Positions 8,671 through 15,494 of a stretch of 37,275 nucleotides of DNA are shown here, piece by piece. The notes below the pieces were generated by a model. The model made no database searches. It was not told the DNA's origin and saw only the letters and a list, made by a program, of their open reading frames with translations. The stretch comes from a virus, in the IMG/VR virus record IMGVR_UViG_3300035698_002169, positions 1-37,275 of that record; one strand, 5' to 3'. Positions within the stretch are counted from its first letter, which is position 1. Every line of letters starts with the position of its first letter. Both the position numbers and the translations under genes were made by a program.

Positions 8671-8996
8671 TTAATTTTAATGCCGGAGATTTGAATATAA
8701 AAATAACATTACAAGCGCAAAGCGGAGGGCAAGACAGTTACGGACAAGTTACCCCAGAAACATGGAGTGATATTGCTACACCATTTGCGCAGATGTTACA
8801 AAAGACTTCAAGGGAATTTTACGTATCGCAAAAAGTATATGAAGAAGTTACCGCAGTTTTTAAAATTCATTTTATGAATGGCATTAGTGTATTGCACAGG
8901 ATAAAGTATGGTAGCAGGTATTTCAATATTTTGGGAATAGATAACCCGGAACAAAGAAACATAGCACTTTTAATTATAGCGAAGGAGGTTATATAA
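8667..8996 (+). CDS. Head closure protein (phage head-tail adaptor family)
   Basis: 109 residues from the ATG at 8667, which overlaps the connector's TGA as ATGA and follows GGCGGAAGG; an in-frame ATG at 8643 lies inside the connector gene and has no good binding site. The sequence has the layout of the SPP1 gp16/HK97 adaptor family: GDLNIKITLQAQ at the N-terminus, YGQVTPETWSDIATPFAQ, then a Tyr-containing YGSRYFNILGIDNPEQRN and a final hydrophobic strand. It should plug the connector after packaging. Position between connector and tail terminator fits. Confidence 0.88.
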   Translation: MINFNAGDLNIKITLQAQSGGQDSYGQVTPETWSDIATPFAQMLQKTSREFYVSQKVYEEVTAVFKIHFMNGISVLHRIKYGSRYFNILGIDNPEQRNIALLIIAKEVI

Positions 8997-9403
8997 TGGC
9001 TGAAATTGAAGAAGCTTTAGTTGCTTATTTAAAACTACAATCAGGATTGACTTCTTTAGTTAATAACAAAATATACCCGGAAGAAATACCCCAAAAAAAT
9101 GATTTACCAGCTATTGCATATATAAAAATTAGCGATATTAAGAGACATATGCTTACCGAACAGAATCCATTGGAAGAGCCATTTATTCAGTTCACAGTAT
9201 ATGCAGACACAAAGTCATCAGCGAGAGCTGTATTGGCACAAATTAAAACAGCTTTGAAGGATTATGTCGGAACTTTATCCGGCGTAGTAATTCAAAAAAT
9301 ACAAATGGAGAATGAAATCTCCAACATGGAAACTGGATCAGATGGTATAAAAAAAATCTATACCGAAGATGCTGAGTTTCAAATATTCTATGAAAGGAGT
9401 TAA
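8996..9403 (+). CDS. Tail terminator / tail completion protein, DUF3168 family
   Basis: 135 residues. Pattern matches DUF3168: an N-terminal helix EEALVAYLKLQSGLTSLV, then IYPEEIPQKNDLPAIAYIKI, FTVYADTKSSARAVLAQI and a C-terminal strand EDAEFQIFYERS. Members of this family cap the tail tube and dock it to the head. The ATG shares one base with the preceding TAA (TAATG) and is preceded by GCGAAGGAGG. It lies directly before the tail tube gene, the standard order. Confidence 0.87.
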   Translation: MAEIEEALVAYLKLQSGLTSLVNNKIYPEEIPQKNDLPAIAYIKISDIKRHMLTEQNPLEEPFIQFTVYADTKSSARAVLAQIKTALKDYVGTLSGVVIQKIQMENEISNMETGSDGIKKIYTEDAEFQIFYERS

Positions 9404-9406
9404 GTT

Positions 9407-10114
9407 ATGAAATTAGGTTTTGGAACAACTTTAACTTGGAATGCACAGGCAGTTGCGGAGCTTACTCAGATTAATGGTATAGAAATAACAACGGATTCCG
9501 TTGACACTACTTCTCATGATTCTAGTGATACTTATAAAGAATCAATACCTGGGTTAATAGATGCCGGCGAGGTATCTCTTGAAGGCGGATTTGATTATAC
9601 AGATACATCAGGACAGCACGCAATGTTGACCGATATGAATGCACAGACATCACGATCAGTTGTAATAACATTTCCAACAGCAACCGGAGCGACTTGGTCA
9701 TTTACTGGTTATGTTACTAGATTGAAAATCGGCGATTTCCCAATTGATAATGTAATAGCATTTTCGGCATCAATTAAGGTCGTAGGCAAACCAACATTCG
9801 CAGTAGCGACATCAACAGGATTGACAACACCATTCTTCTCACTCGATTCATCTGCGACACTCGTACCAGCAGCAGCAAATGCAGTATATGATTATGTTGT
9901 AACAGTTCTGACAGCAGAAGATGACATAATAATCACACCAACAGCAGCAGCAGGCGTTATCACTGTAGATGGCAACACAGTAACATCTGGAGCACCATCA
10001 AGCGCAGTTGCACTCGGAGCAGTGGACACAGTAACCTCAATTGATATAGTGGTTACAGAAACAAGCAAAGCACCAGTTACTTATACACTTGAAGTAGCAA
10101 GAGCATCTAGCTAA
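9407..10114 (+). CDS. Major tail tube protein with a C-terminal cadherin-like/Ig-like domain
   Basis: 235 residues. Residues 1-130 show the tail tube pattern (MKLGFGTTLTW, GIEITTDSVDTTSHDSSDTY, GEVSLEGGFDY, WSFTGYVTRLKIGDFPIDN). Residues about 148-233 are an added beta-sandwich resembling the 'cadherin-like beta sandwich' domain: YDYVVTVLTAEDDIIITPTA ... ITVDGNTVTSGAPSSAVALG ... TYTLEVARA. Such Ig-like additions decorate the tail outside and may hold on to cell-surface glycans. The binding site GAAAGGAG and the following hairpin fit an abundant structural protein. The domain border is approximate. Confidence 0.92.
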   Translation: MKLGFGTTLTWNAQAVAELTQINGIEITTDSVDTTSHDSSDTYKESIPGLIDAGEVSLEGGFDYTDTSGQHAMLTDMNAQTSRSVVITFPTATGATWSFTGYVTRLKIGDFPIDNVIAFSASIKVVGKPTFAVATSTGLTTPFFSLDSSATLVPAAANAVYDYVVTVLTAEDDIIITPTAAAGVITVDGNTVTSGAPSSAVALGAVDTVTSIDIVVTETSKAPVTYTLEVARASS

Positions 10115-10122
10115 AACTAAAT

Positions 10123-10148
10123 AGGGGTGGGGCGGATTCCTCACCCCT
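10123..10148 (+). terminator. Hairpin after the tail tube gene
   Basis: Perfect 7-bp stem AGGGGTG (10123-10129) / CACCCCT (10142-10148) with a 12-base loop, GC-rich, in the gap after the tail tube stop. Only a short, mixed TATATT tract follows, so it is probably a weak terminator or an mRNA-stabilising stem that keeps tail tube levels above downstream genes. Confidence 0.6.
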
Positions 10149-10167
10149 TATATTAGGAGGAAATGAA

Positions 10168-10383
10168 ATGTTTAAAAACAAAAAAACAATCGTGCTTGAA
10201 GAATTTGATGAAACTGGAAAATGTATTAAAAAAACAACTACTATTGAGGAAACTGAAAATGATTTTCAGTTAAATCCATATACTGACCAAGATATATATG
10301 TTGGTGATGTTCCTGGAACCATTACAACCACCGGCACAAATGGAAAAAGTTTTGAATATAACACAAAAAATATAGGAGTATAA
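10168..10383 (+). CDS. Small hypothetical tail-region protein
   Basis: 71 residues, not recognised. The N-terminal half is charged (MFKNKKTIVLEEFDETGKC) and the C-terminal half is rich in Thr, Gly and Asn. No membrane segment or metal-binding motif. It lies between the tail tube hairpin and the tail assembly chaperone. Its start is in GGAGGAAATGAAATG, a 15-base leader that is repeated exactly before the next gene, so the leader was probably duplicated along with one of these genes. Possibly a minor tail component. Confidence 0.65.
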   Translation: MFKNKKTIVLEEFDETGKCIKKTTTIEETENDFQLNPYTDQDIYVGDVPGTITTTGTNGKSFEYNTKNIGV

Positions 10384-10402
10384 AATATTTGGAGGAAATG
10401 AA

Positions 10403-10729
10403 ATGAAACCATACACAGTATTAAATTTAGATAAACCAAGACCGTTGCGCTTTGGAATGGGTGCAATGATAGAAACAGAAGAATTAACAGATATAAAAGT
10501 AGTGGAAATGACAAAAGGATTAACGCTTAAACAATGCTCGCAACTTCTCTGGATTATGCTTAAACAGGATGAACCAGATTTAACATTAGAGAAAACAATA
10601 AAACTTATTGATGAACACGCAACTGATATGACTTCAATTATAGAAACTGTCATGAATACGATTGCGCTTGCTTTTGAGCAGGATGAAAAATCAAGAAAAA
10701 AGTTACTGGCGAAAAACCCAAACGCATAA
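10403..10729 (+). CDS. Tail assembly chaperone, short form (gpG-like)
   Basis: 108 residues. Helical protein between the tail tube and the tape measure, matching the first tail assembly chaperone of siphophages, which coats the tape measure during tail assembly. Segments include LRFGMGAMIETEELTDIKVV and MTSIIETVMNTIALAFEQDE. The start follows GGAGGAAATGAA. Near the 3' end the frame contains A_AAA_AAG (10696-10702) and G_AAA_AAC (10711-10717), both -1 slippery heptamers, and the -1 frame continues open into the next coding segment. This is therefore the unshifted product. Confidence 0.87.
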   Translation: MKPYTVLNLDKPRPLRFGMGAMIETEELTDIKVVEMTKGLTLKQCSQLLWIMLKQDEPDLTLEKTIKLIDEHATDMTSIIETVMNTIALAFEQDEKSRKKLLAKNPNA

Positions 10730-11058
10730 GCGCTAGCGGTAAATTAGATTTTACAAAAGAATTTAGGTTTGCAGTTGGCGCAATGAAATTATTACCGGAG
10801 CAGTTTTGGAAACTCACATATTCGGAATTTGTCTATATGATGAATGGGTTTAGAAGAACACAAATCAGAGAGTTTAATTTGATGGTAAAAGATGCTTGGT
10901 ACACAGCAACATTGTCGAGATTAAAACAAATTCCAGCACTTGAATCATTATTAATGGATGTAGAAGAAAAACCGAAACAGAAACAAAGCGCAGATCAAAT
11001 GATGGCAATGGCAAAAATGCTGACATTAGCGCATGGAGGAGAGATTAAAAAGACATGA
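10403..11058 (+). CDS. Tail assembly chaperone, long form by -1 ribosomal frameshift (gpGT-like)
   Basis: Predicted fusion of 10403-10702 with 10702-11058, about 218 residues if slippage is at A_AAA_AAG. After the slip the -1 frame reads VTGEKPKRISASGKLDFTKE and runs through EQFWKLTYSEFVYMMNGF to the stop. The PEQFWKLTYSEF motif is typical of the second chaperone (T-domain; Phage_TAC-like). The first ATG in this frame (10783) has no ribosome binding site, while open codons extend about 95 bases upstream of it to a TGA at 10684, just before the slippery site. This is what a frameshift-expressed T domain looks like. A small CGCTAGCG palindrome lies at 10731-10738. Confidence 0.85.
10696..10702 (+). 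promoter_or_regulatory. Probable -1 frameshift slippery heptamer A_AAA_AAG
   Basis: In the chaperone frame the codons are AGA AAA AAG, giving the classical X_XXY_YYZ heptamer A_AAA_AAG. A second usable heptamer, G_AAA_AAC, lies at 10711-10717, still upstream of the zero-frame stop at 10727. Either would join the two chaperone segments. The first is the stronger heptamer in bacteria. Confidence 0.75.
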
Positions 11059-11477
11059 CAACAGTAACTATTGATGGACTTGAAGAACTTATAAAAGCAA
11101 CCGCAAGAATCGGTCATCAAGCGATGCCCTTAATTCAAGTACGATCAGATGAAGCTGGAAAAGTAATTTTAGAAGTAGCAAAACAAAATGTGGCTGAAAA
11201 AACTGGATTTTTGAAAAAGTCATTGAGACAATCCAAGAGAAGGTTGAAAGCTCAAAAATTAAGTACATTTAATTATATTGGATTTAGTAGAAAAGCAGCA
11301 TATGGAATCCCGTTGGAATTAGGACACAGATTAGTAATAAAAGGAACGCCTGCAGGAGTAGTAACACCAAGACCATTTTTGAGACCAGCAGCAGATGCAA
11401 GTAAAGGAATGGTAGAAGCCAATATAGTAAAAGGCATGAATGAGGCACTGGCTCAAATGGGAGGAAAAAAGATATGA
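11055..11477 (+). CDS. HK97 gp10-like tail/connector component
   Basis: 140 residues. Pattern of the HK97 gp10 family: an N-terminal strand-helix (TTVTIDGLEELIKATARIG), a helix with AKQNVAEKTGFLKKSLRQS where the KTG.L..S motif is conserved, then YGIPLELGH and TPRPFLRPAADA. The family acts in head-tail joining or tail completion. In most phages it lies before the tail terminator; here it follows the chaperones and precedes the tape measure. Its ATG overlaps the chaperone TGA (ATGA), with binding site GGAGGAG upstream. Confidence 0.85.
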   Translation: MTTVTIDGLEELIKATARIGHQAMPLIQVRSDEAGKVILEVAKQNVAEKTGFLKKSLRQSKRRLKAQKLSTFNYIGFSRKAAYGIPLELGHRLVIKGTPAGVVTPRPFLRPAADASKGMVEANIVKGMNEALAQMGGKKI

Positions 11478-11496
11478 ATAACATGGGAGGCACAAA

Positions 11497-14307
11497 ATGA
11501 ATGGCGTAATTAGATCTTTGGTTGTAAGAGTTGGCGCAGATTTAACGAAATTTGATAAGTCAATGCGAGCCATGTCAACAAAAATGCGTAAGACTGGGAG
11601 AATTCTAACAAGTGTTGGTTCTTCTCTTACAAAAACGCTTACACTTCCCATATTGGCAGCAGGAGTTGCAGCTTTTAAATTTGGCAAGGATTTTGAAAAG
11701 TCAATGTCAAAAATCACAGGCTTAGTTGGAGTCGCGAAAACTCAGGTTGACGAGTGGGGCAAAAGTATAATTGATATGGCTCCTAAGTTGGGCAAAGCAC
11801 CACAAGAGCTCGCTGATGGATTGTTCTATGTCACCTCAGCCGGTTTAAGAGGCGCACAGGCTATGGATGTATTAACAAAGGCAGCAAAAGGCTCAGCGGC
11901 TGGATTAGGCTCTGTAGCGACCATTGCAGATGCGGTAACTTCAGCCATGAACGCATACGCAACCGAGGGAATGACAGCAGCCGAAGCAACCGACATTTTA
12001 ACAGCCGCAGTTAGAGAAGGTAAATTAGAAGCCGAATCACTAGCGCCAGTATTAGGACAGGTATTACCGATAGCTTCCGCAATGGGAGTTGGATTTAATC
12101 AAGTTGCCGGAGCATTAGCGGTTATGTCAAGAACAGGTGCCGAAGCCGCTCAATCAGCAACCTCATTAACTTCAATAATGATGAACTTACAAAAACCAAC
12201 TCAAGAAGCATCTGACCTATTAGCGACAGCTGGATTATCTATGGGCGATTTAAGAGATATGGCACAGAAACAACCAGACGGACTAATCCAAGTCATGAGA
12301 ACATTAAACGATACCTTCGGAGATGATGAAGAAGCGCTTGTTAAAATAGTTCCAAATGTCAGAGCTTTTAAGGGCGTTATGAACGTACTCGCACAAGATG
12401 CTTCAATTGTTGATGATGTTATGAACTCAGTTACAAATTCGACAGGCATACTAGATGAAGCATTTAAAGCCGCAAGTGAAACCACAGAGTTCAAATGGAA
12501 GGCAGCATTGGGAGCAGCACAAGGAGCTTTAATTTCTTTATGGGATACACTAAAGGAAACTATAATACCAGTATTAGAAAAAGTAACTAAAAAATTACAA
12601 GATATTTCAGATGACTTCAATGCCTTATCAGATAAACAAAAGGCTAATATAATAAAATGGGCAGGACTTGCAGCGGCAATTGGTCCAGTCATGATCCTGG
12701 TTGGAAAATTATTAATATTTATACCGCAATTAACAAAAGCATTTGGATTATTAACTACTTCTGGGGGTTTAGTTGTAATGGCACTTGCAGCAGTTGCCGC
12801 GATAACTTTGTTAGCTATAAACCGAATTCAGAAATTAGAAAAAGTTGTAACGGATGCCGCAAAAGAAGAAGTTAGTGCAGTTGAAACCGCACGCGATGAA
12901 AAAATAGCGGCTTATAATGCAGAATTAGACGTGAGAAAAGCAACCCTTGAAGCTGAAAATTTAGCCGCTCAAACTGCGCACGATGTAGCAATTGCAGAAT
13001 TAACTCAATATAAAGATGAAAGTATATCTATTGAAAAAGATAAGCACGACAGAATTTTATCAGATGCTGAAAGTGCTTATAATGAATCAATCGAGTTAAT
13101 CAGAGATGAATATGGATATATAGAATCTACCACTAAAAATAAGGTTGATATTTCAAATGATTATTACGATAATATAAAGAAACAAGCCAATGAAGCATAC
13201 AACGAAGCTATAAAATTAATTGATCAGGAATTAGCCCTAAAAATGGCTTTGCTGGATGAGGAAACATCTGCACAGGTTGGAGCGGTGCAAAAACAAATTG
13301 ATGATATAAATGCTTTGACCGATGCGGAAGAAAAAGCCGCTGATGAAAGAGCAACTGCCAAAGAATTGGCAAGGCTTGAAGATGCAGTTAAAAGAGCCAG
13401 ACTATCAAAAGACAAAAAAGCAGCACAAGAAAAACTTGATACGTTTTTACTCGAGCAAGAACAGGAAAGAATACTTGCACAGCGTGAAGCTCAAATTGAA
13501 GCACTTGAAGATGAAATAGCTGGAATTAAAACAGCAGGGGAAGAACAAGCAACCGAGCTGGAAACACAAGCGGAAGCGGATAAATTAAGAGAATCAGAAA
13601 CATTAAAGGCTTCACTTGAAAATATTGAAACCAGAAAATCTGCTGCAATATTAGCCATACAAGCAGAGCGAATTGAAAAAGAAGAAGCGGAAGCCTCAAA
13701 GTATGCAACTGAAAAAAGACTCCTTGCGAAAGCCACACTCCGCCAAATAGATAAACATGAGGGATATGTGGAATTACTTGATGCTGAGGTTAAAAAAGTG
13801 GGAGAAATTGAGGCAGGTAAATTAGCAACTATAAAAGCAAATAATGCCTTAATATTAACAGAAGCAGTAAACCTTGCAAATGCTTTGATAAGAGAATCGG
13901 CAAGAGCCGCAGGAGTTGAGACAACGGACATAAAATTAAAAGAAGAAGGACAGCTAAAAGATATAGAATATAAGGTTAAACTTGGATTTGAGCCAAGTGA
14001 AGATATGACCGGCAAAGAAAAAGATGATGCAATAAAACTTTTCACAAATCCATTTGAATCAATTGACATGAGTAAAATACCTAAATTTGAACAAGGCGGA
14101 ATAGTTGGTGGCTCAATTGGAGAACCGACACTTGCGATTGTACATGGTGGGGAACAAGTAATAACAGCAGGTGATACCCCTTCAATAAATATAGATGCAA
14201 CATATTACGTATCAGATAAAGCAACAGCCGAATATGCAAGCGATAATTTGTTTGATAAATTTTCAAACGTAGTAAAAAATAGAGGATTGGGGGCAAGTTT
14301 CTTATGA
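11497..14307 (+). CDS. Tape measure protein, TP901 family
   Basis: 936 residues. Sets tail length and is thought to exit with DNA at infection. Residues about 60-340 are the TP901 core (FGKDFEKSMSKITGLVGVAK, EGKLEAESLAPVLGQVLPIA). Residues about 388-446 are very hydrophobic (AAAIGPVMILVGKLLIFIPQ, VVMALAAVAAITLLAI), a likely membrane-spanning part. Residues 450-790 are a long charged coiled coil rich in A, E and K. The C-terminus has EQGGIVGGSIGEPTLAIVHG, common in tape measures. Binding site GGGAGG. By the usual rule of about 0.15 nm per residue the tail would be near 140 nm. No cell-wall hydrolase motif was seen. Confidence 0.95.
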   Translation: MNGVIRSLVVRVGADLTKFDKSMRAMSTKMRKTGRILTSVGSSLTKTLTLPILAAGVAAFKFGKDFEKSMSKITGLVGVAKTQVDEWGKSIIDMAPKLGKAPQELADGLFYVTSAGLRGAQAMDVLTKAAKGSAAGLGSVATIADAVTSAMNAYATEGMTAAEATDILTAAVREGKLEAESLAPVLGQVLPIASAMGVGFNQVAGALAVMSRTGAEAAQSATSLTSIMMNLQKPTQEASDLLATAGLSMGDLRDMAQKQPDGLIQVMRTLNDTFGDDEEALVKIVPNVRAFKGVMNVLAQDASIVDDVMNSVTNSTGILDEAFKAASETTEFKWKAALGAAQGALISLWDTLKETIIPVLEKVTKKLQDISDDFNALSDKQKANIIKWAGLAAAIGPVMILVGKLLIFIPQLTKAFGLLTTSGGLVVMALAAVAAITLLAINRIQKLEKVVTDAAKEEVSAVETARDEKIAAYNAELDVRKATLEAENLAAQTAHDVAIAELTQYKDESISIEKDKHDRILSDAESAYNESIELIRDEYGYIESTTKNKVDISNDYYDNIKKQANEAYNEAIKLIDQELALKMALLDEETSAQVGAVQKQIDDINALTDAEEKAADERATAKELARLEDAVKRARLSKDKKAAQEKLDTFLLEQEQERILAQREAQIEALEDEIAGIKTAGEEQATELETQAEADKLRESETLKASLENIETRKSAAILAIQAERIEKEEAEASKYATEKRLLAKATLRQIDKHEGYVELLDAEVKKVGEIEAGKLATIKANNALILTEAVNLANALIRESARAAGVETTDIKLKEEGQLKDIEYKVKLGFEPSEDMTGKEKDDAIKLFTNPFESIDMSKIPKFEQGGIVGGSIGEPTLAIVHGGEQVITAGDTPSINIDATYYVSDKATAEYASDNLFDKFSNVVKNRGLGASFL

Positions 14308-14678
14308 TCTATGGGACAACAACATTAACAGTATTAGCAGGAACATTACAGGTTAAAAAAAGGTTAATGCAAAAAGTAAGACATTATCCAGGTACGGATA
14401 TTTCTGATAAATCTGATTTGGGCAGACCTCCAACAATAATAAAATGCACATTAGTTGTTAAAACCGATGCCGCAAGATTGGCAGTAGAGCAATTAATGAA
14501 TGGAGATACAGAAGAGAGTTTAATATTTACTACAAGATATTACAAAGATGTTATTCCAGGGGCAGCAAATAACGCACGATTAAAGACCACAGATGAATTG
14601 GCTTGGTATATTGACGTGGAATTTATAGCACTTGATCCTATTCCATACAGCGTATCAACAGATGTGAGGTTATATTAA
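14304..14678 (+). CDS. Short tail-tip (distal-tail-like) protein
   Basis: 124 residues starting at an ATGA overlap with the tape measure stop. The place right after the tape measure is that of the distal tail protein, but the length is about half the usual. Beta-rich, with YGTTTLTVLAGTLQVKKRLM at the start and ELAWYIDVEFIALDPIPYSV near the end, the latter similar in style to Dit beta-barrels. An HNH gene begins at the next base after the stop. The product could be a Dit core without the carbohydrate-binding extension. The assignment rests on position and general fold impression. Confidence 0.6.
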   Translation: MIYGTTTLTVLAGTLQVKKRLMQKVRHYPGTDISDKSDLGRPPTIIKCTLVVKTDAARLAVEQLMNGDTEESLIFTTRYYKDVIPGAANNARLKTTDELAWYIDVEFIALDPIPYSVSTDVRLY

Positions 14679-15494
14679 ATGGGAACACTTATAAACTTAA
14701 TTGGTCATACTTTCGGTAAATTAAAAGTAATAAAAAGAGTTTCTAATAATTCTTACAATAAGCCACGTTGGTTATGTTTGTGTGACTGTGGAAATACTTG
14801 TATTGTTTCTGGAAATGGTTTAAGAATTGGACATACAAAATCGTGTGGTTGTTTACATAAAGAAACTGTTAGTAAAAAACTTACTAAAAATTTAAAAAAT
14901 AAACGTTTTGGTAGATTAGTTGTATTGAGAAGATCGGGCAGTAGTGAAGATTGGCGAGCTTTGTGGTTGTGTAAATGTGATTGCGGAAATGAAATAATAA
15001 CAAAAGGCAAATACTTACTTTGTGGCGACACGAAATCGTGTGGTTGCTTAAATTCAGATAACACTATTGCTAGAAATGTAGCCAATAAAATTAAGAGAAC
15101 TATAAAAATTTGTCCTGTATGCGGAATTGAGTTTGAAGTTATACCATCAACAGATAAAATACATTGTTCAATACAATGTGCTGGAGTGTCAAAAAGAGGG
15201 CTTTCGCCAGATTCTTCTTGGAGAGATGGATATGAATATTTAAATTGGAAAGTTTTGGTCTATGAAAAAGATAATTATGTCTGTGGTTTGTGCGGGAAAC
15301 ATCAAAGAATTATGCATGCTCACCATATGAAATCTGCTTGTTCTTATCCAGAATATAAATATAACGCAGATAACGGGATTGTTCTTTGCGAGGAATGCCA
15401 TAAATTCATACATTCAAAATTTGGGTTTACGGGCGATAGCACTAAATATATTTTAAAAAACAAGTTTGAGAAAGGATATACAAATGTCGTATAG
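14679..15494 (+). CDS. Free-standing HNH homing endonuclease with duplicated zinc-binding repeats
   Basis: 271 residues. Two repeats, about residues 4-59 and 74-123, share the layout FG.L.V..R ... W.C.CDCGN ... G.TKSCGC, a DNA-binding zinc module found in phage HNH enzymes. A third Cys cluster CPVC...HCSIQC is at 145-167. The HNH core is C202..C205, AHH (214-216), N232, C237..C240 H241 and H245, all metal-binding or catalytic positions present. The gene begins immediately after the stop of the tail-tip gene and its end overlaps the next tail gene by 11 bases. Base use is visibly richer in T than neighbouring structural genes. It is probably a selfish mobile gene rather than a virion component. 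Confidence 0.9.
   Translation: MGTLINLIGHTFGKLKVIKRVSNNSYNKPRWLCLCDCGNTCIVSGNGLRIGHTKSCGCLHKETVSKKLTKNLKNKRFGRLVVLRRSGSSEDWRALWLCKCDCGNEIITKGKYLLCGDTKSCGCLNSDNTIARNVANKIKRTIKICPVCGIEFEVIPSTDKIHCSIQCAGVSKRGLSPDSSWRDGYEYLNWKVLVYEKDNYVCGLCGKHQRIMHAHHMKSACSYPEYKYNADNGIVLCEECHKFIHSKFGFTGDSTKYILKNKFEKGYTNVV

Noticed and set aside
10783-11058. Independent gene starting at 10783
   Set aside because: No ribosome binding site, and the frame is open upstream to the slippery site; better explained as the frameshifted chaperone domain.
13491-14069. Long minus-strand open frame (192 codons) opposite the tape measure
   Set aside because: Shadow of the coiled-coil codons; Ser/Ala-rich low-complexity product, no ribosome binding site and no family pattern. 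The same applies to all other minus-strand frames.
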